Positions 43,453-55,911 of a DNA stretch of 64,000 nucleotides are shown one piece after another. The first letter of the stretch is position 1; the number at the start of each line of letters is the position of its first letter. The notes beneath the pieces were generated by a model. The model ran no database searches. It had not been told where the DNA came from and saw only the letters and a list, made by a program, of their open reading frames with translations. The position numbers were made by a program, and so were the translations under genes. Origin of the DNA: Cladorrhinum sp. PSN259. Taxonomy: Eukaryota > Ascomycota > Sordariomycetes > Sordariales > Podosporaceae. Location: positions 62,001 to 126,000 of the forward strand of contig MU867097.1 in assembly GCA_033725935.1 (NCBI GenBank), written 5' to 3'.

Positions 43453-44750
43453 TAAGTGGGCTGTCTTTCTCGCTTTGCTTTTTATTTTTCCGTTTTTCTT
43501 TCTCCTTTTCGAACGTTCGACGTTGGTTCTATATATTCTACACACACACACTTAATGAAGACCTACGATGAACGAAACAGGCGAGCGTATCGCGAAGCAA
43601 CTTAAAAAATTGAGAGTATATTAATGGGGAAATGATGGCCATGTTTTTTTTTCATCCTTTTATTTCCTCCTGTTACTCGACTCCGGCCGACCATCATAAT
43701 CGCTAATATATACACGCTGGACTTTTGTTCCCCTCGACCGTGTGTCCAGATACTGATTGATGACGGATGATTGTTTTGGAGAGAGGAAAAACTAGCACGG
43801 ATGTCAAATTGCAATTCAGTCTTTCTAGTTTCTCTTGAGACTAGATTTCGATGACTGTGGTTGTGCCGAAGATGTGCTGATATTGAACCCCTTTGGCAAG
43901 TAGCCTGGTATCCGGGCACGCGATTAACTTGGGCTTTTCTTATGAAGGTAGAAAGCTTGTTGGTCGTGGATTGCGACACTTCTTGATGACAATTGTATGT
44001 GAATGTATGTATGCATGTAACTTTGGGTCATTGGAATGTTTTTCTACTTCCCTGTTCGAACCTGTCGCAAATGATTCAGAAGGGGTGGTGAGTTGTGATC
44101 TTTGTCTTGTACCAGTGATTTTTGAGGTTATATAAATGTACTAGGTACTTTATTCGAGATTATCTTTGCTCGGCCGGATGCGTTTTGGTATTTATTCCCA
44201 ATGAAAGGCGTTTCAGAGATCTCCAGATTACATCTTGATAAATATTAAATGAGTTATGAGAATCCATCTGAATGTCAAGTTTTCGTCTGATGTCGATTGG
44301 CATCGGGGCAACTTTTTTTTTTCCCCCTTTTTTTTTTTTTGGAGGATATTACTCCATCAAGGTCGCGTAGATTTACCTCTACGTCTACGTAGCACATCTT
44401 TCATATGTATCTATCGTACAAATGTATTCTATTCCATATAACCCATTATACAACCGACTACGTAAATCACTTTTTAAATCGTTCGCAAGCCAAAGTATCA
44501 CGCCCCCATACTTCTTTTTTTTGGGGTTTTTTGTTTTAATGTTTTATTTTCATAATTTTGTACAACCCTTTAAACTGAGCATGAAATGAATTGGATAAAA
44601 GCAAAGCAAATTTATTAGGTTGACCAAACGATTTGAGGATAAACCAATTTTTTTAAAAAAAATAATTTTTTAATGCCAATAAAAAACTTATATCCCTAAC
44701 CTAACCGCGTTTGATATTCCTCCAATCCAATCCAGTCAATGCCGCTTTGG

Positions 44751-44778
44751 TTTTTTTTTTTGGGGGGGGTTTTTTTTT
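44751..44778. repeat. T11/G8/T9 mononucleotide block
   Basis: Complementary form of the A/C blocks at 5858 and 36312. A similar T10/C5/T13 block lies at 44313-44340. Confidence 0.85.
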
Positions 44779-45078
44779 CGTATCGGAAGTACATACATTT
44801 ACATGTTGTGTGTTCGGTTCTTCTTACATCTGTATGTTATGTGTCTGAAACATGCCTGCCCGCCCGTCCGCCCCCGAATGGAAAAGGAGAGGAGAGCAGA
44901 GCAGCTTTCAGTGCTTGTCCGATGTACACATGTTTAACTTTCGGGCAAACACCCATGTTATGAAACACCAGGCAAAGCGCAAGCGGGTAAGCGGCCAAGC
45001 GGCCAAGCGGTACATACCACCCACTCACTGACTGCGACAACAACAAACCACAAACGAAAAACCCCCTCGAGATTTTTC

Positions 45079-45080
<2 letters not shown>

Positions 45081-45109
<29 letters not shown>
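45081..45109. repeat. (GT)14 microsatellite
   Basis: Twenty-nine bases of uninterrupted GT dinucleotide repeat in the spacer between ERG9 and the protease gene. Confidence 0.95.
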
Positions 45110-45113
<4 letters not shown>

Positions 45114-45623
45114 GTTGAAAAGCGGCCAACATTTTACTCACTGGCTCAGGCTATCAGTAATTCTTTCTTTGTCAACTCGTTTTCGTCTTTTGTTACCAAC
45201 GTATTATATCGCTTTCGCTCTTTTGGAGTAAATTTGTAAAATCTTCTTGTAATTTTTTCTTTTTTTGGTCTTCTTCCTTGCTGCTTGTATTTCGTATGTA
45301 TGTACATAAATTCGAGTGGCATGTTGCAGGCAAAAAGAAGAAAAGGAACGAAAAAAGATTTACCAAAAAAGTGTTGCTCCGCTTTGTTTCTCCTTCTAAA
45401 AAGGTGTCATCAAAAAAGAATAAAAAATAAAAATATATACAGAGCCTGCCTGCCAAACGAATGGTGTGCAAGGTTTTATAAAAAGGTTTTCTGCTTCGGG
45501 TCTTTCTTTCTTTGTCTCTTAGACGCGAATCGCTGAAAGATTTTTACCATTAATCATTTCACTCCCCAACTCCTTATTGAAAAAGTCCTTTTTTTTTCTT
45601 CAAAACACACAAGACATAGTTGT

Positions 45624-46952
45624 TTACTGGTTGCCGTTGTTGGCAATCAGGTCGGTAGTTCCCCTGACGTTGTTGCCAACGCGAGCACCAGTGGCAGCAG
45701 CGAGCTGCTTAATGCGGTCGGAAACCTGCTGGACACCGGTAATGTCCTCGAGAGCCATGAGGTAAGCAGCGAGACCGGCAACGTGAGGAGAAGCCATGGA
45801 GGTACCGCTGAGGGTGTCGGTGGCGGAGTCAGAAGTAATACCGACGGAGAGTACGTTGACACCGGGGGCGAAGATGTCGACGATGGGGCCAAAGTTGGAG
45901 AAGGAAGCACGGCGGTCGTTGCGCTGGTCAATGGCACCGACGGTGATGGCGGCCTCAGCAGAGCCGGGGGAGGTGTTGGCGGTATCCTGGTTCTCGTTAC
46001 CGGCAGCGACGACAGGGACGACACCAGCAGCCTCGATGTTGTTGATAGCAGCGTTGACGGCGCGGGAGAAGCCACCGCCGAGAGACATGTTCATAACAGC
46101 CTTGCCGCCGAGACGTTGTTGCTGAGCAGTTTGGGCGACTTTTCGAAAAATGTTAGCAACTGCAATTTAGAGAAAAGTGATTGATGTATTTAGCTTACCG
46201 AATTGCATTCCCTGAATGACACCGGCGTTGGAACCAGATCCGTTGGCATCAAGGACCTTGACGGCGACGATCTTGGCCTTCTTAGCAACGCCAAAGGTCT
46301 TGCCGGCAACGGTACCAGCAACGTGGCTGCCGTGACCGTTTTCATCAGTGTCGTTATCGTTAACAAAGTTGGCGCCAAAGGTAGCTCTGCCCTCGAACTC
46401 GTCGTGGGTAATCCTGACACCGGTGTCGACAACAAAGACAGTGATGCCCTCGCCGGCAGTGCTGTCGAAGATGTAACCACCTTGGCCGGCCTGGGCGTGG
46501 CTAATACGAGCCAGGCCGCTGGTTGCTTGGCCCTGAATCTGGCGGGCGTTGACAGTGACGAAAGCGTCCTGCTCGATGTAGTTGACTGATGGGTCGGCGT
46601 AGATCTCATTGATGAGGAGGTCATCGGCCTCAAGGTTCATTGCTCTCCATCCATTGATCTTGAAAGTGTTGACCTTGGTTGAAAGAAGCTTGCCGGTGCG
46701 AGGGCTGCGCTTGCCAATGTTACGCTTGGCCACCGTCTTCATGATCTTGGTCTCATGTGCCTCGACTGCATCGTCGGTGAAGTTGTTGTGATAGACAACA
46801 ATGTAGTTGTGTGGGATAGTGCCTGCGGCATTCAAGTTGTTGACAGGAAGTCCGAGGTGACCGAAACCATCTGACTTGCGATCTGTTGGGAGAGCAGCCC
46901 CCAAGGCAGTGATGGCGAAGGTGGTGAGGGAAAGGAGAAGTCGGCCAGCCAT
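45624..46952 (-). CDS. Secreted subtilisin-like serine protease (S8, proteinase K type)
   Basis: Alkaline protease precursor of 422 residues; exons 46952-46199 and 46138-45624. The 60-nt intron has a GTAAGC donor, a TTGCTAAC branch site and an AAAAG acceptor; splicing joins [16 protein letters not shown]. Signal peptide about 1-19 ([17 protein letters not shown]). The I9 inhibitor propeptide runs to about residue 135 ([15 protein letters not shown], then [11 protein letters not shown]). The mature enzyme has the complete triad: D176 (VVDTGVR), H207 (GHGSHVAGT) and S365 ([12 protein letters not shown]), with the oxyanion Asn in AAGNENQD. There is no GPI or P-domain tail. It probably supplies nutrient nitrogen outside the cell; family members are usually repressed by good nitrogen sources, but regulation was not read here. 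Confidence 0.96.
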
Positions 46953-49900
46953 TGTTACGCAAGGATATGTGTTGATGTCTTAAAAAGGAGTATCGAAAGG
47001 AGTGTTTATGAGTGTGCTACCACTAGGTAAAGATCGTGAGAGTATGGTAAACGGATTTGCTCGAGAGAAGAGAGAGTCCGAAGAAGCAGAAAGTTGGTAA
47101 AAAGGGGGTATGCGCAGCACGGAAGAAGCAAAAATGGTTTAAAGGGAATGGAAAGGTAAGAAGGAGGGAAGGAAAGCGGTTGACAAGAACGGATAGCAAA
47201 ACAAGAGAGTGAAGCCAACCAGGAGAGCAGCAGACCAGCTTGCTATTTAACTGAAGACGAGTGCATGAAGATGGATGGCCAATCTTGAACACCCCTTCCC
47301 CTCGTCCCCTTATTCCACCAGTACAAGTCCAGAATGTCCAGCAAGCATGGTTGTTTGAGTGCTTGATGTGACGTTCAGGGGTGATGGATGAAGTGGTGCA
47401 AGGGTACGGAGGTACCTTGGCCCCTGGGTGCCAAGTGAAACAGACGATCCCCAGGCGTGCCAAGATGGGAAATCCTCCGCTGTTCTAACGAGCGAAAGAG
47501 CCGCCTGCAGGTTTCGACGGGGTCTTGAACGACAGACGAGAACCCCTCAGAATCTCAGCCCGAATTCTCCCTCACACCGAGCAAACGCAGGTACCATGTG
47601 AGATATGTGGCCGTGGTCGAGGCCATTTGGAAAGCCGGGGTAACGACGGCCTGGGCGGAGGACCGGCCTTGTAGACCTCTGCAGACCTTGATTTACCGCT
47701 CAACGGCCAGCTTGCCTAACCCCCAAATATGGGATCATGGGATGATGGCGAAGCAAACAAACCAGACTCAATCGATGCTTGGAACATCTGCGAGTAGATG
47801 GCAAATACTCCCGGTGCATTGAGGATCTCCCAATGATCTACCGCCGCGAGGTGGCTTGACTGCATCCATGGAATGGCTGTACAGATTTTGCATGGAGAAC
47901 CCCAGAGTGACGAGTTGCCGCAACCGACAGGAACCCCTTGTTTTCCCAAGACCTGCAGGTGCCTGCCACGGACTCTCGGTCACGGCAGTCGCTGTGGTTT
48001 GGCTGGTTCCTGGGTCGGTGGCGTCTGTGTACGCTGGTTTTTGTTAGGGCCTGTAGAATCAGTGGCCTCGATGCGCCCTGGGCCTGTCGGGCAGTCCCCT
48101 TGCAATATGGGAGTCAATGCTTCCCAGCCAATCAACCACCACCGAACATCCGCGATGAGGTTCTTGACTGGGGAGAGCTGTCTGTCGGAAACAGCCCAAA
48201 ACCGTCTCTTCTTGTTGATGACCTATCGGAAAAGAAATTTAAGTTGTCGCCTTGGCTCCTGTCGGACCGCTTGGAAGAATCATCCGACTCTGGCAGTCCA
48301 ATGTGTCGAAGTCAGGCAAAGTTGGCTTGCGTGGACATTTGAGACGACAGTGTGTTGCAGTTGGACAGCCGCGAGCAGCTGCCACACAAGAGATTGTTCA
48401 GCTGTCTGGCCGCCCTCCGAGGTCCCGAAAGAAGGGAAGGAGCCGCCCAGCGCAGCGTCCTTTGCCGGGGTGGCGCACAGGCGAGAATGGTGAAGCGCGC
48501 TTACAAGGGGACCTTTTTCATACACGGAGGATGACGCCTCCTAAATTCCATTCCCCCATTCAAACAGGTCGACCGAAAAGGTAGCAGTGCGAAACATTGC
48601 TGAAAGCAACGGTGACGACGAAGAAAAAGTCTCCACCATTCTGAATCTGCGGCAGGTGGACGCGAGTGGAGAGAGCCGCCGAGACTGGCATCTTGAAACG
48701 TCCCAGGGAAATAATATGTTTTTTTTTGCAACTAGCCCTTCCTGGGAAGAACAGAGCGCGCGCGTTTCGACAATTCCTGAATGCAACAACACAGTGCCAT
48801 CACAGCAATTTCAGGATCAAGAATCTGACCATCTCGTGTTCATGAAGCTTGGAGGAATCGGACGAAAACGCCGAGAGGAGGTGATCCACGGTGTGATGGT
48901 GGATGGAACATGCCGTTGGATTACCTATTCAATCCAAAACCTCTGATTCCCATTTCTGGAAATAGGTGCTTAACATCATGCGCTCCCAACAAGCCCCTTC
49001 CTCCGCCGCGGTGCATGAACGTGGCCTGTGCGGACAAAATAGGTCGCTGAACCGACTATTCATGACCGATACAAAATGGCCACTGTCCAGTGCATGATTG
49101 TTGATATTGCCGCCGTCGTCTGTTGTGTCGAGTAAACCGTGATACGGGGAGGCAAAGTGGGTATTTCAAAACGCAGCCAACTCCGAGAACGGCCAGTGGT
49201 GGAAAATACCTAAGCTGTCCAGTGTTTCCCCAAATGTTGTAGAAATAAAGTAAAAAAGATACTAGGTTTGTAGTACGAAGCAAACATCGGAAAGACAACC
49301 GCGGGCTTGTGGAGCTTCGGCTGCATGTCGTCATATCATGGAGCGCGGTGCCGGAACCAAATTGCTTCAACACCGAAGCGACCGAAGAGACCGACCCGGC
49401 CTTCTTTCTCGGCAAGAGCGGAGTAGGGAGATGATTAGCCTTATACATAACCATTGATTCCTGTTTACTGATCGATTCTATCTTGCCTTTTCTGACATAC
49501 TCATGGCTTGCAGGTAAACCAACCATGCTGCCACCAACTGAATATCTGAAGTTGAGTGCTGGATTTCTCTTCGCGCTACGCCGGCTTGACCGAAGCCAGC
49601 GTGCGCCGTTGTGGAGGGCCCACTGGCTCAAGCGGGTCTGAACCTTATTCCTATACATTTGCAACAAAATCAAGGGTTCTCTTTGCATAGGATAGCTGAG
49701 CAAACCTAAAATCCACAACACAAGAGGGCGTGCAAAAGAAAGGGTAAGAGAAAGGTGCTGTTTTTCAAAGGAAACAGGTGAGAAAGGGACACGGAGGTGA
49801 ACATAAAAGAATGATACGCATCAAACGAAGCAGGAGATACCGATAAAAGGAGCAAAATACAGAGAATTGACAGTTTCTACTTTGTAAGCCCTACCTGGTT

Positions 49901-50917
49901 TATTCTAACATATATATCGTGGCAACCGCGGGAATGTTGACCAAGTCAGAAACCGATGATGACACCACTCACCAACAGAAAATCTGAAATTGAACTTCAG
50001 ACCGGGTTTCTTATCATAGGGTTTCTTTTTATACAGGATCTCCCTGCGGCGTGGGCTTGGATTGGCGCCCTCTCCTGGCTTGTGTGTGTGGCTCAGGCCA
50101 ATCTTCTGTTCATAGCTGTTCACCAGGGATGGCTGTGCACCGAACGAACAGCAAACAGTGAGTGAGTCCCGTGAAAAAGAAGGAAACGTTTTCTCTTTCT
50201 TGTAAATAGGTACTTGCTTGGCTCCAATACCGGAGCATCGAGCTGCGCCAGTGACACCATTGTTGGATGACCTATGGTGTCGACCACTTCCAAGTAATTT
50301 TACCCACCAAATCCAATCACCTAAACCTGTAACGTCGGCAGCGAAGAAAATCAAAGGGCTGCTGCTGCACCACCCGCGCATTCAAGTCGATAGCCAATTT
50401 TAAATCATTGGACATTTGCACGGCTTGTCCGCTAACCCAGCCTAAGATCGCAACCTAACCCCGCGCCCGTCCACGCGACCAAACCCAATTCAACGCTTCT
50501 CACTAACAACCAAGGCCTCGAACCAACTCGGGATCGCCCTCCCACCACCACCACACCACCACCACCACCCGACTGCGTGCGCCCTGTCTGTCCGCCCTGC
50601 TGCACCGGACCGCATTCAATCCAATAACAACAACACCCCGAAACAACCGGCAGCAACAAAACACGAGAAAAGAAAGTTTGCAGTTCGCTGAGAGGGCCCC
50701 AACACCCAAAAATTATAGCCTTCTTTTGCGACGACAGCCAACCGCCACGCTCTGTTCCCGTCCCCCCGCTCCCGGCCTTCTTTCAGCTACACCAACCTCG
50801 TCCTTCCCACATCCCTCCCTCTCCCAAACACTTCCACCTGCCATGGTTGTCGATGAGTGCTCAGAATAGTGAAACTGCCACGACACTTTAGGGAATAAAA
50901 GAAGAGGAACAAGGGAA
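46953..50917. other. Gene-free stretch of about 4 kb
   Basis: Between the divergent protease and F-box-like genes. Several open frames of 100-220 codons (for example 47873-48493 plus and 49056-49721 minus) lack family resemblance, coding bias or plausible splicing. I see no tRNA or repeat. It may include long 5' leaders and promoters, or a non-coding transcript. Confidence 0.5.
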
Positions 50918-52766
50918 ATGGCGTGCGCTAACGAGCCAATGTTCCTTGATGAGGACGCAACCGACCGAAAGCGCGAAGAACATCTCGACCCTCTTACCGT
51001 TGACACTAGGGTTCCAAGGGTCGAAAGGACACAGTCAATCAATGGTGAAGCGGAGGATGACGAGAAGGCAACGGTCGAGCTCGCTTCAATCATGACAGCG
51101 GCCTCGAATCCCGTGTCTCCAGGCCCATCCAGTCCGCCCTTGGATCAAGCCCGATTGCAGGATTTTGTACCACCGACTCGACCGAGTAGCACGCCGTTCC
51201 CACAGCCAGAGAAGGGAAACACGGATTTACGTTATGTTCTGATGGACTTGGATGATATGGAGCCGACCGATGTACCCTCATTGGAACCGTCCAACGAGAA
51301 CGAAAACGCCGGCCTTGGATTATCTGACATGCCTGCTGAAATCCAGGAATGCATACTCGATCATCTCTTTGGGTTTCGAGTATCCACTACCTCCAAGAGT
51401 TCTATTATGCGATGGGGGACAGCTTTGCGACACCCGAGAAGGAAGGAATTGTCAGAACTGTCACTTGTGAGCCGGGCGTGGAGGGTCCTTATCCAAGAGC
51501 GACTCTACCGACATATCAAACTCAAGGCAACTCTAGACTCGCTAAGAAGTTCTTGCGCCTACTTCATTGCGCATCCTCATCTTCGCTCTTACGTCAGACA
51601 TATTGAGATATGGTTTCCCGTTTTCCGCCCCAAATACGGTCCCCTGGCCCTGTCCAACGCCAACACACTCCCAACTGTGACACCTGATGGCTTGACGAAT
51701 GCGTCCTACGTTCTGCCAATGGACAACTGCTCGCTCGAGGAAGCTTTCTACTTTGTCGCCAACGCGTTTCCGGAGGTCTGCATCTTGACTCTCGAAGGAG
51801 GAGAAAGAAAAAAGGCACCAAAAGTGAGACACTGGATTCGTGACTCGGATACCCACCAACGAGCAATGCCCAAGGTCGAATCGGTTCGGACACTCATCTG
51901 CAAGGGCCAATGGAATTTGATAAGAGGCGAGGAGGACTTTGAGTCTATCATGTCAGCCTTGCCCAACCTCAAGGAGTGGCATGGGTCGTACAGCAAACCC
52001 AAATCCAAGAGCTATCTGACAATGGCTGATGTCCTGTCGAAGCCGTTACCCCTCTCGAGTCTCAACCTCTGCATCGAAGGAGACTATCGGCGTGAGCTGT
52101 CATTCCCGTCATACTTCTTGAAGGTATCAAGCAGGGTCCATTTCTGTTCAAAGCTCGCCGATGCAGCAGCCTCACCTTCAATGGAACATATATCATACAC
52201 GGGCAGGATTTGCAAGCAATTTTTTGTCGACCTCGTCAACAAACATCCGGATTCGAGGCACACGAAACTCAAGTCAATCGATTTAACTGTCAAGAACTGC
52301 TGCCGAAAGGTCAGTCACTGGAACGAATCCGGATCTGGAATCACCGACATGAACTTCATCTCGGCGTTTGAATCGCTCGTAGTCACGGGAATCCGAGCCC
52401 TCGGAAAGCTAAAGTCGGTCAACTACCTTAGGATCCGTTACGTGGATTTAGGTGCGTTTTTTTCCCGTCCTCCAAATGATTTAGAGACCTAGCTAACCGG
52501 CCAAAACAGACTCACCTGTGCCACCACTAAACCCATATTTTCTCCTTCAAGATGGCTGGTGCTCTGGTGTCTGGAGTGACGCTATTGTTACAGAGTTGAA
52601 TCGGTCGCGACCGACGGCTCGCTTTGAGGAGCTTGCCGAGTCATTCGGTGAAGTGGGCTACAATAAGGACGGCCGCATGACGATCAGCCCTGATTTTCCC
52701 AAGTCGAAGGCTCTTTCCCTCAAGCTGTCCAACTACGCATTGCTGAGCGGCATATCAGTTTCTTAG
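50918..52766 (+). CDS. F-box-like protein
   Basis: Proposed exons 50918-52451 and 52510-52766, giving 596 residues. The 58-nt intron has a GTGCGT donor, an AGCTAACC branch site and a CAG acceptor; splicing joins RYVDL-DSPVPPLNPYF. The first 130 residues are acidic and disordered. An F-box-like motif spans about 138-195 (LGLSDMPAEIQECILDHLFGF, then LSLVSRAWRVLIQERLYRHIKL). The rest alternates hydrophobic strands and helices, suggesting degenerate leucine-rich repeats (LRSYVRHIEIWFP, VCILTLEGG, LKSIDLTVKNC). Such proteins usually bind Skp1 and present substrates to a Cullin ubiquitin ligase. Substrate unknown. Confidence 0.83.
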
Positions 52767-54187
52767 GGAGGACACCATCTTTTACTTATACCCATTTTTA
52801 TGACAAAACAACAACACACAGCACAATCGGTCGAACTAGCGTTTCAGCGCAACCAACGACACTGGGAAGGGAAGGAGTTGGCGGCGTCTTGTCTTTTTTA
52901 TCACTATCCTCGATACCATATTCGTGTTCCTATCCTCAGCAATCTTCAGTTTCCCTCGTTTCTCTGTTATTTGCTTGTCAGTTTCTTTCACTTTCAACAT
53001 GGGGATCAAATAGACGGATTGGACTCGGACCCAAACGCTAGTGGGGAAACGGTCACAGAGCAGGCGTTACAGGAGTTTTTTTTCGTTTCATTATCCTTTT
53101 CTTTTACTCAAGGTTCAAAAAGTCTAGTGAAGTGCTGCATCCTTTTTTTTTTTTTTTTCGTCTGTCTTCTCATGGTTCAGCTCTGGTGGCAGGAGTGTTC
53201 AGCAGAACGGCAGGTACCGAAGGCAACCGGGCGTTGTTTGGGTCATTTTCGCACAGTTTTTTGAGAGAGCACTGCAGGACAGGAGGGTCTGGTTTTTTTT
53301 TGTTCTTATCAAAGTGGGAAGGAAGGAATAGTGTAGGAGAAGGAATGGGAGCAGGGACCGTCGGTCTCATTTGGTCTTAATCTTTTTCTTTTTTTTTTCT
53401 GTCGAGAGGCGATTTTTTGCATATCCGGAGTCGATGAAGGGTATTTCTTTTCTGTCTCAACCGTCTACTTGGATTGCGGACCAGGAGGGCAATGGGCCGA
53501 ATGTGTTAATAGTACTCGGATTGGAGTAGACGGAAATATGGAGTTGAGACAAGATGGTTTCAAGACAATACAGTTGGCTCTGTGCATGCGCCTGAAGGCA
53601 TATTTCTGCATATAATGTTTTTACGTGTTTGTAGAAGAAGCAGAGGACAAAGCTGTTTTGATGAGATCAGATCCGGTCATCTGCGTGATTTTTCCCACTC
53701 ATAAATGCCATGTCTTGTCATATGGAGATTTGTGTGACTCCCAGGTGATTTCACAATAGATGAAATAGCGAAGTTTAATGGCCAAAGCTGGCCATTGACT
53801 CAACTCAGAAACACTGTGCCTCTTTCGAGAGTCCGGAATAAGAATCTATGCGCAGTTTTATGACAGTCTGTAGATGACTGTGAACACCAAAGGATCTCAT
53901 TGACTCACCCAACCCGGTGTTCCAACTACGAAACAGTCTGAAATATCCGTACAACCAAAAATACAATGGACAGGGATGATCGGATGGTGGGGTTGGGCTC
54001 CATCCAACAGCCGTTCCTGCCTGAGGCAGCAGCGACTGGGGAGATGCGGGGCAACAGCGAATTTGTTAAATTTTGCAACCCCGCCATCCCTCCCACTCGC
54101 CAGATCGCCAATCTTCCCTCCCGCTCATCCAGACATTCTTCAAAACTCCTCGTCTTCGTCGCAAACGAAAAATCAAACATCTTCAAA
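52767..54187. other. Intergenic, 1.4 kb
   Basis: 3' flank of the F-box-like gene and promoter of eEF1B. T-rich low-complexity tracts near 53140-53158 and 53380-53400. No gene seen. Confidence 0.6.
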
Positions 54188-55203
54188 ATGGGCTTCACCG
54201 ATCTCATCTCCGATGCCGGTCTTACCGGTAAGCACTTGTTCTTCTACAATCAGCTATTCAAGCATAGATTCTAATTACTTGTGCAGTGCTCAACAACTGG
54301 CTCCTCACCCGCTCCTACGTTACCGGGTATGTCCTTCCCCTTCAATTTCTACTCAGTCCAATTCCATGATGATCACCATGGTCCGTGTTTCTTAGCAGCC
54401 TCAAGACCTGCAAATGATTACACATCCAGCATTCAGTGCAACTCTGAATTCAACAACAACCGCCCGCGTTTTGTCTGCCTGTTATCTTTGCAAGTAAGCT
54501 AACAAAGGCTTTCTCGATAGCTACTCTGCCACCCAGGCCGATGCTGCCGTCTTCAAGGCCTTGAGCGGTGCCCCCGACGCTGGCAAGTACCCCAACGCTG
54601 CCCGCTGGTACAAGCACATCGCCTCTTACGAGGATGAGTTCCCCACCCTCTCCGGCGATGCCAGCGCCCCCTACACCGTCTACGGCCCTGATGTCGCCGA
54701 GGTCACCTTGAACCCCGCCAAGGCCCCCGCCGCCGAGGAGGCTGCTGAGGATGATGATGATGTCGACCTTTTCGGCTCCGATGACGAGGAGGAGGATGCC
54801 GAGGCTGCTCGTGTTCGCGAGGAGCGTCTCGCCGAGTACCGCAAGAAGAAGGAGGCCAAGCCCAAGACCACGGCCAAGTCTATCGTTACTCTCGATGTCA
54901 AGCCCTGGGGTATGTTTTCTTCTATCCCCTGAATCTTATGTAGCAGTTATTAACACAGTTTCCTTCTCTACAGATGACGAGACCGACATGGTCGCTCTCG
55001 AGGCTGCCGTCCGTGGAATTGAGAAGGATGGTCTCGTTTGGGGTGCTTCCACGCTCGTCCCCGTTGGTTTCGGTATCAAGAAGCTTCAGATCAACCTTGT
55101 CGTTGAGGACGACAAGATCTCCCTCGATGAGCTCCAGGAGCAAATCGCCGAGTTCGAGGAGTGGGTCCAGTCTTCTGATATCGCTGCCATGCAGAAGCTT
55201 TAA
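54188..55203 (+). CDS. Translation elongation factor eEF1B alpha (EF-1 beta)
   Basis: Guanine-nucleotide exchange factor that reloads eEF1A with GTP. Exons 54188-54227, 54287-54326, 54521-54909 and 54974-55203 give 232 residues. The first two exons are 40 nt each; introns are 59, 194 and 64 nt. The GST-C-like N-terminal part ([29 protein letters not shown], then [17 protein letters not shown]) is followed by the acidic linker [16 protein letters not shown], with a Ser in the casein kinase 2-type context common to the family. The catalytic domain starts at [19 protein letters not shown] and ends with the usual [17 protein letters not shown]. Intron 3 lies inside the conserved KPWDDETDM. Highly expressed housekeeping gene with strong C-ending codon bias. 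Confidence 0.98.
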
Positions 55204-55911
55204 GCGGCTTTTTGTATTCATGGGCGGATATAGTTATGCCTGAAACCTCTCGATGAGTGTCATGAAGTGGAAAACGATGGATTATTTTTCTAGCCATGAG
55301 TTTAACGCAGCATGTTCTTTATGGGAAGGCGATATTATAGACACATGAAGACAAATATTTTGGATCATTTCTCTCTCTGTGACTTGTGGATTCAATGGAG
55401 GTATTGGATGATGGCACCTGACATTGTAGTAGCATCTGGAAGTATCCATCTGTTGTGGTATCAGATCTGGGCTGGCTACTGACTCGTAAGCAGACGCTCA
55501 ACGTTGAGATGTCAAGCCACCAGCGTCAACGGGAATTGGAGGCATGCCCGTTTTCAGAAATAGTTATCTTGTCACGTCGGGTTCGTGATATTTTCAAGGC
55601 AGTTGGGTTCGATCGCCTGAGTTTTCTGCGTGGCAAGGAGAATGTGCTGGAAATGATGGTCAGGTGAACTGATATCAGCTTGGGAGGAGACGTGTTTAAG
55701 CTGTGACCGGCTCCGTTCTGTTGAGGTCACCCTGAAGCCACTGACATCTACGATCCCACAGATTGAGTTGATAAGGCTTGGGTGGTTGGGTATATCTTAC
55801 TTCGTCCTCCTGGTCATTGTTAATGCTAAATTATTTCCTTTTCCATCAACAACAGTTTGGTCTTTCCTTCATCTTGGAGCAGGATCTCAGCCCATCAAGA
55901 TCTCCGTCAAG
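55204..55911. other. Intergenic
   Basis: Spacer between the eEF1B and proline-rich protein genes. No coding or RNA signal seen. Confidence 0.6.

Larger units (their letters stand above)
43453..45623. other. Convergent 3' flanks, AT-rich, 2.2 kb
   Basis: Unusually long spacer between two convergent genes, AT-rich, with T/C/G homopolymer blocks (44313-44340, 44751-44778), an AAGCGGCC-like triple repeat (about 44988-45010) and a GT microsatellite. No gene seen. Confidence 0.6.

Noticed and set aside
49056..49721. 221-codon open frame on the minus strand
   Set aside because: No domain, mixed composition, no splice support; treated as chance.
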